A stretch of 64,000 nucleotides of DNA, taken from contig JAVGVS010000056.1 of the NCBI GenBank assembly GCA_032718565.1, forward strand, positions 1,132,501-1,196,500. The letters run 5' to 3'. Below are positions 1 to 12,200 of this stretch, one piece after another. The position numbers and the translations under genes are program-made. Origin of the DNA: Distichodus sexfasciatus. Lineage: Eukaryota > Chordata > Actinopteri > Characiformes > Distichodontidae. The notes under the pieces are model-generated. The model saw nothing but the letters and a program-made list of their open reading frames with translations. It had not been told where the DNA came from and did no database searches. Positions within the stretch are counted from its first letter, which is position 1; each line of letters starts with the position of its first letter.

Positions 1-1312
1 GAAATCCACTCGTAAACGATCAAAAATGTGTATATAAGTATCTCACATCACAATACGCCACACATTTTAGAGAGCAAGTTTCTAGCACAACAACTGTAGG
101 AAGAGCAGCAGTGAGGAAGTGTGTGGAATAAAAATCCCATTACAATGTGATTGCTCACTGCAGTCACATAAACATCTAAAAATAAAAATACAAAGATAAT
201 CCTCACAGGTATTTATCGTAATTATCAGAATCCATTTGTGAAAAACATCTCCTCAAGTGCATCTCTCTTAACCGCAAACAGAGCCAAGAGTGTTCCAGAC
301 TTTGCGTGTTTCACTTGGATGCAACGTGTGGCAGGTTTCCAGGTTAAGAATAAGTCAAGATCATTTTATTTTTCCGAGCTACAAGTTGTGACACCTTTCT
401 CCCCAAGCAAGTACTTATATGCAGTGCACTTAACCAGCTTGGAAATCTTCACAGACTTGAAAGCAGGCTGTCTTACGCATCTTTAGAGCGAGGCGTGCAC
501 TGTCAAAGCTCAGCTTCCTCTACTGTCTGTCAAGTTAAAAAGGGAAAAGAGGGAGCTCCAGATCTGGCTACACTGATGCTCATGCTTCTATCTGCGTTGC
601 CAAAAACAAGAGGGGAAAACGTAGGGGGGGGAGCGCAAACCTGTGTGATAACGGTGAATTTCTGTGGTGAGAATTTCGACTGATGAGCTCACTCGCTTGA
701 TATGCTGCCATAGGGGGAGAAAAATTAACAAATGTTCTTGCAACAGCTACTTCTGCAAATGCAATCTGTTCCTATTTTCTCGCCGCCTGCTCTGCAGTCT
801 CAAAAGGCAATCTGAATGAGCCCAGAGACATAGTCATTTTTCTTGTAAATTGAACACCACAAAGCTTTGCAGAATCAGGGAAAGAGGGTACATTCTTCAA
901 TCAACTCGCACATGGACATGCAATTACTTTATTATAGCGAGAGTCGGTTTGGGTGTGTAGTGGTGGGGGCTTTACATCACCACAATTATTTATTTTTTGT
1001 ACCTGAGCAGCTCACTTCAAACCTCAAAAAAAGAGAGCATGGTTAGAAAAGTGCAGAATTACACTACACTGACCCGATACAAAAAATACACACACCATCT
1101 CCTCATTACCACATGCAATTATGTTATTATGAAAAAAGATCTTATTTTATGAGAAAAAATTACAGGATCACAGTTACAACATCGTGATCTCACCATTAAG
1201 AGAAAAGATCTGTTACGAAATCATGTTCTAGCAATTATGAGAAGATATCTCAGAATTACGACATCATGAGCTCCTGGATTAAGCGGGCCTTTTTTTGAGA
1301 TTGTTGCGGCTT

Positions 1313-1409
1313 GACACTTAAAACTGGAGGCACATCATCTCGTCTCTCTTTATGCTTGTACAGTGTATAGCAGAGATGACAATAAAGCTTACTTTGACTT
1401 TGACTTAAA
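1313..1409 (+). repeat. Retroelement 3' tail (ACAATAAAG...TTTGACTTTGA type)
   Basis: GAGATGACAATAAAGCTTAC then TTTGACTTTGAC, preceded by CATCTCGTCTCTCTTTATGC. A second copy on the same strand at 61770-61860 reads GAGATGACAATAAAGTTTAC then TTTGACTTTGA. The AATAAAG and short TTTGACT tandem end suggest the 3' end of a non-LTR element. Confidence 0.5.
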
Positions 1410-1570
1410 ATGGCTGGTTTTGCGGTAGCTTTTCAAAAAATGTGTTGGAAGTTGTCGTGTTTTTAGGCATTTTGTTGCAATAAAGTTGCGGAATGAAGTT
1501 TTTTCCGCCTTTATAACTACTTGTTAACAATTAAAATGAAGGGAACAAAACCACTATGTGTTCTGTGGAG

Positions 1571-1676
1571 TGTTAGCGCCCGCCCAGGGTTGGTCCATGC
1601 CTCGCGACGGTACTCCCAGAATAGGCTCCGGGCCCCACGTCCCCGGAAGGGAGTAAGCGGTTCAGATAATGACAGA
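1571..1676 (+). repeat. GC-rich dispersed repeat (LINE/SINE-like 3' segment)
   Basis: GCCCAGGGTTGGTCCATGCC, AGAATAGGCTCCGGGCCCC and GGAGTAAGCGGTTCAGATAA match in order the segment found in reverse at 59096-59225. In fish genomes the phrase GGATAGGCTCCAG is common near the 3' end of RTE-type retroelements and their SINEs; that class assignment is from memory. Confidence 0.5.
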
Positions 1677-2586
1677 CTGATTAAACCACTATTACTTGTG
1701 TTGACCTTTAACCATTTAGTTATTTTGAAGGTAATCCTGAGGCGATTTTACCACGTTTCCTGCGTCCTCCATATGTAACAAGGATGCTCAACGTTTTGCA
1801 GGAAACGACAATGATTGGTCAAAAATTGCGGAAAAGTTGTGGTAATTAGTCAAAACTAACTCATAGCTACGTCATGATCTCACATTTATGAGAATAGATC
1901 AGAATTACGACATCAAGACCTCATAATTACAAAATCGTGACAAAAGTATGTCATATTTTACGAGATCGTTATATCAAAATATTAAAAGAAAAGATGTCAT
2001 AGTTGCAACATCATGATATAATTAAGAGAAAGTACAAGTAGTCCCTGACTTACGCTGGAGATGCATTCCAACGATAATATTGAAAATATTTTAAGTTGAG
2101 AAACATAAAAAACACAGAAAAAATATGCACTCTAACACTAAGGCAACTGAACTGTCGACCAGTGGTGAGAGAGAGGCATCTCACAAGGCAGGAGACGCGT
2201 ACATCCCGCCAGCGTCCCAGCTTATCGTATCGCATACGTTGCTACGTTTGCCTGCCGCACGAAACACAAAATATTTTTACAATTTTGTCGTATCACTATC
2301 GTCATCGATATGACAGATATGGCAACGATCCTGCAATTATGAAAACCTCTCAGTTACATCATCACGATCTGGCAATTACGCGAAAAGATCGCATAATTAC
2401 GAGAAAAGCAGTATAATTACGACGACATGATCGCGTACTTATCAGACATCACGTCAAGGTCGCGAAACAAGGTGTATGTAATGCACTTCCGGAAGGAAAG
2501 GCCACAAAGAGAAGGAGAAAGACACGCGACATGGTAAAGCTCTTTCAGCAGCGCTGCTGAGAGAGCTAGGAGAGGTGTCTAAATAC

Positions 2587-5500
2587 CTTCTTCTGCCTCC
2601 TCTTCCTCAGTTGGGGACTGTAAGCGAGCTGGTGCTCCTGCCCCCTGCTCCGAGTGCTTCTGCAGACTCACCACCTCATACATGGCGTCTCCCTGACTGC
2701 CTTTCTCCAGGTCCTGCACAAACAAGCACAAACATGTGAAGACAAACCCCTCTAGGGCTGCGCAAATACAGTACTGTGTGCTGTGTTGTGTTGTGTTGTG
2801 TTGTGGTGTGCTGTGTTCTCTCTCTCACACACACACACACACGACAGAGAGCGAGAGAGAGTGAGTCATGTGCCACAAAAACCTGCTGCCCAAACGCTTC
2901 TTAAACGTACAGCAGCCACACCAGTAGAAGACCCCGTCATACACAACACCACACTGACCGCTGACCATCAGCCCAGATTTCAAGAGCGCAAGCTTTTTCT
3001 CGGTTAGACTCACCTCTTGGGAAGGGCACACAATTACCCATACAAGAGAAAATTAAAAGGAGCAGTGAGGAAGAAAAGGCCCCCTCGCCGTGCGGTGGCT
3101 CCCGGGTTGTAGGAGCGCTAATGGGTTTCGCAGCGAGCTCGGCACAATCAGAGCGGCGGATAACGCGCCGTCTCTCTCCTCTTCAGAGGTCATGCCTAAA
3201 CTCCGCTACGGAGTTACAACTCCGCTACGACTGCAAACGGCAACATTTGTTGCCAACTTATTAACTAATCAATTGTTTGCTTCATTGCATTATATTTACA
3301 ATATCAGTATTTGGAAACAAAAATAATTTATGCCCCATACAATAGCGATATTGAAATGTGGATATCTGCCGATACAATACAAATCTGATAAACAAGTATA
3401 ATATGAAATGACTTTTTTTTCCTCCTATATTTTGTCGTATCGCACAGCCCTATTTTGAATTATGTCTTTAAAAATATGTAAATATTAAAATTACTTGAGA
3501 AATATTAAACTGTTAGATGTAACTGAATTTTTCTAGTCAATCTAACGTTAAAACATTCAATACATATTTTATGCACATTTTCTTCTCTGTCTATTTTAAA
3601 ACAACCAGCTAACTGATTAATGAGTAAAAAAAATGTTCAACTAATTAATTACGAAAATAATCATTAGTTTCAGCCCTAAACACTGCTTTTGAATGCGTTG
3701 CAAAAATAGAACAAAAACTACACTTAGAGGGGATTCCTTCTGCTGGTCCCTAATGAACGTCCCCGCCGTTCTCAAACAAACAAACAACCCTGAACGCTAC
3801 CATGAAGGAGGCTGGGCTGGGTCCTGAGTACTGAGCACTGAACACTATAATATTATCTTTTAATTAGCTTTTAACTACAGCCCATGCATTCTTCCACTCA
3901 GCGATGAAATAACGACGGAGGCAACCAGCCGGAGACGAGGCCAGGAAGCCCTAATTACTTCAGCATGATAATGAGCGCGAGGCCACTCATTAAGCGCCCA
4001 AATAATACAAAAGCCGCTCACCACTTTCCAGGAGCTGCATTAAAGCTCCCGTTGGCTCTTAACTAAGACTGATTTCATCCAAAACCTTGCCTGTGTGCTA
4101 GCACAGCCACGGTGCACCAGAACAAACAAGAACCTCTGCATTTGACCCAACAGTGCTTAGAGACGGTACCTTGCTCATGAGTACCTCAGTGGTCCCTTAC
4201 CGTTACTCTACCAGCTGCCCTGCCCCCTGAAAGTCTAGTGAGTGTGTAAAATGATTGTAGCAAGTGTAACTGCAAACCTGTTTGAGCTGGAGAGAGAAGA
4301 CCTGGGAGAAAGTCTTTCTGCTGAAGTACCAAAACCTCTCGTTGGCGGGGTAAACCCGGGTCAGGGCCTCCAGTAGGAAGCGGACCGGCTCCACCACCTC
4401 GGTCACCACCAGGTCCACCGCCACCGTCACGTACACCTGCTTGTCTACACCAAAAAGGGGACATGTCACGGTGTCACACTTAATGTGCCGGCACTGTGGG
4501 TAACAACACAGAAGTGATACAGAACAGAACGGTCCCAATGTGTCAATGAAGCCCCAACTACAAAAAAACAGGCTGTCTGTTCAGTTCTTATTCTCGTCCA
4601 GGCAAAAACAAACTGGTATCTTTATTTTTAGAGTGAAGACATAAGGAAACTGACAAGAACCATCATCATCATTGCATTTACATTAATCATTTATATGGTG
4701 TGCAGTACCTAAATTAATCAGTTAAAGACCCAGTAAGGTGAAAACTGTCCTTGCTTTAGTAACATGGAATGTGTCAGAAAAGTGTGTCTGAAAATCCTGA
4801 ATTCAGTTTTACGATGTAGGTTTTCACGGCAGGTTTTCAGGGTGGGACTAAAACGCAGCCTGCTGACGTTCAGATCAGATCAGCTCAGATCAGGTCTACT
4901 GCTCTAGCCCTGCCCACCTGCATAGCATCAGTAGCCTACCTGCTAGTCTGGCCAAGTTCGCTAAGAGAGTCTGTCATATGTCTGTCATAAGTCTAAAGTC
5001 CGAATATCTCCATTCCCTCACCACCGGCGGCTGCCGTTAAACCACCGTTTACCTATTTTGGGTTGTCATAAACTGCAAAATATGACTTGTGCATGTTCAA
5101 CCCGTTGTAAAGAACTCCAAATGATTAGCGAATCCGTATGAGCTAGCTCAGAAGTAAGGCACAAACATAAAGCCATAGTAATCTCTGTGGCTACATCCAC
5201 GTGGCGCCGTAGTGAATACTGCCCACCCTCATCCAAACCATGAGCAAAATATTGCTGCAAACACTATTCTGCCACACCACAAAATAAACAATAGCGTGTA
5301 ATATGAAACGACAGACATTTTAATCTCGTCATCTGATATATTTCATCATATCGAACCCTTGGTGTGACATGATGCGATCAGTGCCCTAGCCGCTGCATTC
5401 TGACTCATTTAGGCTTGTTAAGCGTTGGTTGGCAGTCCGACAGACAGAGATATTGCACACACAAATCAAAGTTTCACCAACACAGACAATGAAATGAGAA

Positions 5501-8500
5501 GGCCCTGATGCTGTGTTTAAGGTCCACAAACACACACATTTAACCAAGGGCGAGACGCACCACAGCAGCACAGCTGAAGGTCACAGACACACGTGGGCTC
5601 TCCCGGGTCTAATCCAAAAGCTGAATTCTCTCATATAATATGCAGTCTCATTAATCTAATTGGTGCTGTAGATTATTCAGGACTCCGCAGCAGGAGGCAT
5701 AACGGCTCTCAGTGAGATGTGCTGCACTTAAATGTGAATATTACACTTAAAATATAAGTATTCAAAAATCCTCAGGCTCGTGTGACGAGGGCCTTTTGTC
5801 TCTGGTGAAAAACCTCACCTTTTCAGCAAAAAACGCCTAGAAGCAGAAAAGGGACTTTGACAAGCAAGAGATTTTATTATTTAAATTCTGTGAGAGAACG
5901 AGCACATACTTCACAGATTTATGGGAAAAGCTGTAAAAATTGATTTCAATTATGATAAAATCATGCAGAGTGCTATGGGGGGGGAGTCGGAGTGCAAAAT
6001 TGCACTACTTAATATAGTGACAGCTCTGTGCTACAAGGCTTTCAAAACTATTTTAAAAAATGAACTAAAAGGTGAAAAAACGTGTGAGAATCCAGTCAGA
6101 GCTAAAGGTTTATAGCTGTGAATATAGCCAATATTTTAACGCAAAAGGCATCAATTTAGTCTTGAAGAATAACCACTACTCTGACGTTCCTACTTTAAAT
6201 AATACACATCAAATTAAATGCAGAATTCTTTCTATAAAGAAAAACAAAACTCATGTCATTTCAGAAACCCCCCCACAAAGAGATCAGCCAAGTCGATCTG
6301 GTTTCATTGCAAACCAACAGTGTGGACTCAATGCCGACATGCTGCCAATACAGGAATAAAATATCACCCGTTTAAAGGGGCACTTTTGGCAGAGTGCCCT
6401 TTTAAAAGCAGAGACCTTTGCTTTCTCATCCCCTTTAAGCCTGCTTTCGTTGAAAACCTGCCATTTGGGTGTCAATCAATCAAGCAAGACTCCGCCCCTC
6501 AGGCCTTTATGCTTCCACTTCTCCTGACAGAACTCGACTCCCACACAGAGCGGCACGAAAATTCTTCCGGCTTTATCCAAAAGAGACATGCTAGTCACTA
6601 GGGCTGGACGATACCGCCGAACGTTTTACTTTGACTACAATTAATCATGTCATGTGACAACGTACGCAGTAGTGCGTTTTTGAGGAGACAGAAAACTGTT
6701 CTGAATTTGTTTCTGAAAACGATTAACCTCATTTTACAACTTCTTGAAATGACCGTCGATTAGAGGTCATGAATGTCGGTTTCCACTAACTTTTGATGAA
6801 TTGCCCAGCCATAATAGCTGCAACACATAACAGTGGAAAAGCAGGACTAATTTCCCCTCTCCGGGCACCCAGGTGTGTCAGCGACAGTTTATTAGACAGC
6901 TTGTGCCGCGTCAAGTCTCACCTTTTGGCGTGTCCTCGTTGAGAGGCTGAAAAGCAGGTGTGTTGGGGTTCCAGGTTCCAGTGATCACATAAGCCTTCCC
7001 ATCTGCACTCTTCCCCATAGACTCCTGCGGAAAAACAAACAGACGCAAAATCAGTGTTTGGAGATATAAGATCTCAAGGTTAACGATGGAAAAGCAAATA
7101 ACAAGTTTCATCAAGATGCGACATTACATTGATTCAATGATGAAGATAAAGGGTCTGCCAACATCACAAAGTCTGTTACAAAACATTTTCAATTCAAAAC
7201 AACTCAGGCGCTGGCGATCGAGACAACATCATATGCTGATTTCATCACTTCAGAATATGTATGATGTCTGATCTATGTTTTCATTTTGCATTGACGCTAC
7301 GGGCTGGCTGGTCACTAAATTCGATGCATCAGTTTAGATGTATGCATCATTACAACCCTAACGGCCACATCATTTTGGATGTCTTATTCCAAACAGCTTT
7401 TAATAACTTTTAATGCTTGATTTAAAGGGGAACTTCCCCTCCAAGACTAACATGTGTCCACATTGAGGTCAAGGGGATCCCAAATGTGAAAGCAAATGTA
7501 AATACATAATGCAACGATTTCATCTGATGAGATTTAATCTGTTTAGATTTGTAGTAGTAACTAGAAGACATCAAAATTTAAATCCAAAATTAAAGCTCAG
7601 GTACCCAGTCGTGCTGGACTAAATGACTCAAACTTCAATCATAATCTTATATCAAATGTTGGTATATGATATTTGTCAGTATTTTTTCCTATCCAATTCT
7701 ACTCTAAATTAAGTCACACATTTATATGTTTTTATGCAGTATGTATTACTTGATTCTAATAGCATAAATTGTGACAGACATAAACAAAATACACATTAAT
7801 GCAGTTTAGGTGGAGATGCTGTATTTTAAACAAATAAACCATGGCAAGAACAAGTACCTTCATATGCTGTGTAAGAAATACAAGTCTCCCAACTGCTCTG
7901 ACTGCTCATAAAATAAGTGTTTGGTAGAACCTATTAAATTAATATAGTTTCATTTTCAAACAATGTATTAAAGATATTGTGGCCCTCAATACATCATCCA
8001 GGCCTAGTACTCACCATCATAAAGTGAGGGCTCAAAGAACAGAGACACAGTTTTCCAAAATGATTTACTCATAAAGATTTATAGGAAGGAAACAAATATG
8101 CATTTCCTTGCCTCATTAGTCTCCAAAGAATTCAATCACAGCTGATTAAGCTTCACTGCTAATTGTTGTAGCTTGAAATGTGCTAGCCTCCTGGCTTCGG
8201 GCGCTATGTAAAAATATGTTCCTAATGAATAATAAAAACGCTCGATTTCCATGTCTCAGGCCTTAAAATAGCACGGGAGGAATGGGTATTTAAAATAGTG
8301 TTGCGGCATGAGAAAATGAGGCAATCAGCGCATGCAACTGCTCCCAAGGCACGGCTCAAAAAGAAAAAAAAATCTCTCGTAAGGGAAATGTAATGCGGCT
8401 GTAAAAATTAGAGGTCAGCACAGCAGAGGAGCGGCGCTAATAAGCAGGTACGCTGTTTAGACAATTATCCAGAAAACCGCAGCGCAGCGCAACTAAATTG

Positions 8501-9221
8501 GGGCTTCTGAGGAGGATTAGGCTGGAATCCAAAAGAGATGTCTCACCATGTCCAAGAGGTGCATGTCACTGTTGCGAACCTTCTGCCCGGGACTGAGCAA
8601 CATGCCAAAACACCTGAAAGAAAATGGATCGAAAGCATTAAAGAATGGTTTACTTCTGGAGGAAAACACCTCTGCCCAACCAAGTTGTTTATTACATAAC
8701 TTAAAGGACTGTTTAACTGTAAAATCTGAGGAGAATCGCTCCAGAGACGCTGCTGCTATTACTGGAGTGCCATCTGGTGGCTGTTTAAGGAATTACATTC
8801 ATCAGTTCTGGATAACAAACAGAAAAGGGAAAGTCGAGGTTGAGATTCTTTATCCCCAACAATACAGAATATAAAAAATATCTATAAAGCGGGAATTCAT
8901 CCAATTGCATATTATAAGGAAATTTTGTTTAAAAGCGGGTCTGAGATGGGCATGAAATCCTTGGTATTCCACGCAATTAATCAACATTCCTCCACTCCAC
9001 GCAGTCTACGTTTCTCAAGTGTTATAAACACTTAATTTCGTTAATTCTTGGAATTAATGTTTAGGGCTCAAGCTCCAATAGTGTTCTCTTGCATGTTGTG
9101 CACAGCTCACCTCTCTATACCGAGCTCCTTGTTGGAGATCTGCTGCACTGTGACAACCACCTTCTTCTGTACGCCCTGACGAAGCTTGAAGTAATGCTTA
9201 TCTCTGTCTTTAGGCACGGGG
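2587..9221 (-). CDS. rabgap1l: rabgap1l exons encoding the kinesin-like (DUF3694) region and acidic linker
   Basis: Six exons. The first carries SPVPKDRDKHYFKLRQGVQ and NKELGIER. The next gives CFGMLLSPGQKVRNSDMHLL, then ESMGKSADGKAYVITGTWNP, then DKQVYVTVAVDLVVTEVVEP with the run up to LQLKQ. The last exon in the window encodes GDAMYEVVSLQKH and an acidic stretch TEEEEAEE, which in RABGAP1L immediately precedes the TBC domain. The exon at 4278-4444 is preceded on the coding strand by intron sequence that contains a SINE fragment at 4087-4226 just downstream of its donor. Confidence 0.88.
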
Positions 9222-12200
9222 CTGAAGGGAAAACAGCTATTAGCAGCCATAGTTTATACCACATAAACAAAGGACATCCCAGTTATTGTTATTAATTCAG
9301 TGCTTCTTTCCTGTAAATAGCAGCAAAATGAACAGGGGAAATTTGACAAATGTTGAACTGAAAGTGTCTATGAACACAGGTGCTCATTCTTTTCAAGAGG
9401 CCGAAACCACATTTATGTTTGCATTTACAGCATTTTAGCAGAAGCTCTCATCCACAGCGACTTCAATTTCCTCATTTAAAGGACAGTTTCTCTGAGAGCA
9501 ACTTGGGTTAAGGGTCTTGCTCAGGGACCCAGTGGTGGTAGTGCTGGAGGTAGGATCTGAACCCACGACCTCTTGGTCCAGAGGCGAGGAGCCTAACCAC
9601 CGGACCACCACCACCCCAGCAACTCTAACACTAATGAGAAGCAGAAGAAATAATTAAATATGACTTCAGAGCTTTACTGGAAAACGAAGCAATAATAATA
9701 TTAAAACAATACACTAAATAACAGTTACATAATTATTTGTATTAGTATTATAAGGATAAGAAAGGTAATTAAATGGTTGTTATTAGTATGACTATGTTAG
9801 ATAACTACAATAATAATAAAAATATTAATAATAAAAATATAAAACCAAAGGTGACAGGAAAATTAATTGTGAAAAACACAACAGCTAGAGAGAGCTGGTC
9901 CTTTGCTGACCTGAAGTTGCCTTTGCCGTCATCCTCCTTCACCTCCAGCGATACTGTGAAAGTGAAGATGTCGCTGTCGGGGCTCTGAGGCAGTGCTGAG
10001 TCCCGAACGTCCGTAGCAGCTTTAGACGAGCGCTTAAATGCTGTATAAAAGCTGTAGAGAATTCTGCTAACCTGCACACACAACAAACCGGCATATATTT
10101 TATATTGGTGCTACACAAATCTTTTTATTTACATCAGCAATACCGTATGTATCACTCTTTTTTCAATAAGTACAGATGAGCAGGACCCACTCACAGCCTC
10201 TTTGATATGGCAGGAGAAGACGTGAATCTGGAATTCCTCAGTGCTGCGGTAACTTTCTGTGAAGCAGAAGCAGTCGCTCTCCAACAATCCCTCCTTTCCC
10301 CGGGCGCAGAACAGCACTTTATAGATGGGGAAGGAGGCGATCTCTGTGCCAGAGGCTTGGTCCACAATCCTGGAGAAATACACAGAAACAACTGCTGAGC
10401 GTTTACAAAACGCTGACGGCTCTGCAGTTCTCTACACAGTAACTCATGTAACTACAAAGTTTTGTAACATTTTCAAAAGCTGCTGCAGACCATAGACGAC
10501 TGTATTTGTACAAATTGAACTTTTTAGGTAAAACCAGTACTAAGAGTAAAATTTGTTCAGTGTTTTAATGTTATCATCGTTCTCTTACAACACAGACTTG
10601 TCTCATAATAATGGCCCGTTCACAAAATTTCACTCATGACATTTTTTCTGGCTTCAGTTTCCAATGAACAGTGACTACTGTAAGATGAAATAAAATAATT
10701 AGCTATCAGGTGAAGGCAGGAGACCAGATCTCATAGGAAGATGCTGAATAAGTGAACTATCTTATATTCTCTGAACATAATCAGCACATATTTTAACCTT
10801 CCTGATTTTTGTTTCCTTGTCCCATAGTCAAGTGAATTAACTGGGTTTATTTGAGGTCTAACCTGACGCAGCCATCAGGACCGTTGGGAACGTGCAGGGT
10901 AACGGGGATCGGGCCGGGGCTCTCAGCCCGCAGGGTTGCCATGGCTTTTTGGGCCTCTGCTTCGTTGCGTGGAGCTTTCACCCAGGTACAGCCGAGGTAA
11001 GAGAGTTTATTGAACTGCACGCTGTCCTCCTCCTGCACGAGAGGACTGTCTGCTGCTCCTGACGACATCCCTGAAAAACATACACAGTCTGTGTTATGTG
11101 TTAAGCCAATTTTAGTACAGAAAGGGCATAATGCACTTTACATATAGTTTATTTTTACTACGTTTTACTGCATTTCACTACATGTTGTACTTTTTCAACT
11201 AAGTACCTAATAAATAAAGAGTTTTGATATGCACAGATCACATTTTGTAGACAGTCATCTGTGATAGGGTACTGCTAATCTTATTTATCACGTGGGTTAG
11301 GTTTGAGAACACAGGAATTCAGGGGAAGCAGGTAGAGATGAAGACCAGGGGCCTCTTTTACAGAACATGCGTACTACTCTTGTACAAAGAACATGAGTCT
11401 TTGAATCTTTGTGGATTTTTCTTCTGAAAAATGGTCAAGGTGACTGAGGCCCAATTGAGGCTCTCTTCATGAACTACACTCTGGCTGGAATTACGGGCCT
11501 GTGTATAAATAAGCCTCATATTTCTTCCTTCCTCAAGTTAGGGTACAAATTAAGCCCTAAATAGCTACATGTCATGTGAAACGCCTTCTCAACGCCTTCA
11601 TGCATAAAAATTAAGCCTGATAAGAGTTTATTTATAATGGCAACCAAGAGGAAGTATAAGAAATAAACTTCTGTAAAAGCAATCAAATCAAAGTTGGGTG
11701 AGGTGGAGATTACTGACACTACTCTCTAACGGTGAGAGTTATTGAAATGTGGATAGTCTTTAGGAGACATGTACCATGCAAAAAATTAGCTCCTCGGCTG
11801 CAGCTTTAACGATGCCGGACGTTGTTGTATAATACTTAGACGAAATGAAATAAAACACTCAAAGCGTAAACACTAATTCTGTATATGTTTCCAGCAATCA
11901 CACTGATTACACCTTAACCGAATGATCAAGAATCCAGTCCACAACTAATATATGTGACCCTCCACGGCAAAACCAGTCGCTTGTCGCAACGGAGGTTTCC
12001 GAGAAAAACGAGCGTTTATGTTGTGTGGGATAAAATTTTGGATTTTTTATTTTTAGTGTTTTGAAACAGTGGAAGGTCTATACTGTACTGTTGTGAATAA
12101 ATTTCGCTGGAAAACTTACCCTTTCCATCCTAAAAACGGGACTTTCTTGAGGTGAGGAATTCAATTCCAGCAGAATGTTAAAAGTTTCTGTTTTGACCGC

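Larger units (their letters stand above)
1..2586. other. rabgap1l intron (or flank) with degenerate repeats; no exon found
   Basis: No exon of the TBC domain was recognised here. From about 1125 to 2440 the DNA is a patchwork of short modules such as GAGAAAAGATC, AATTACGA and CATCATGATCT that recur irregularly, broken by the repeats at 1313-1409 and 1571-1676. Bases 1-1100 show nothing specific. Confidence 0.5.
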
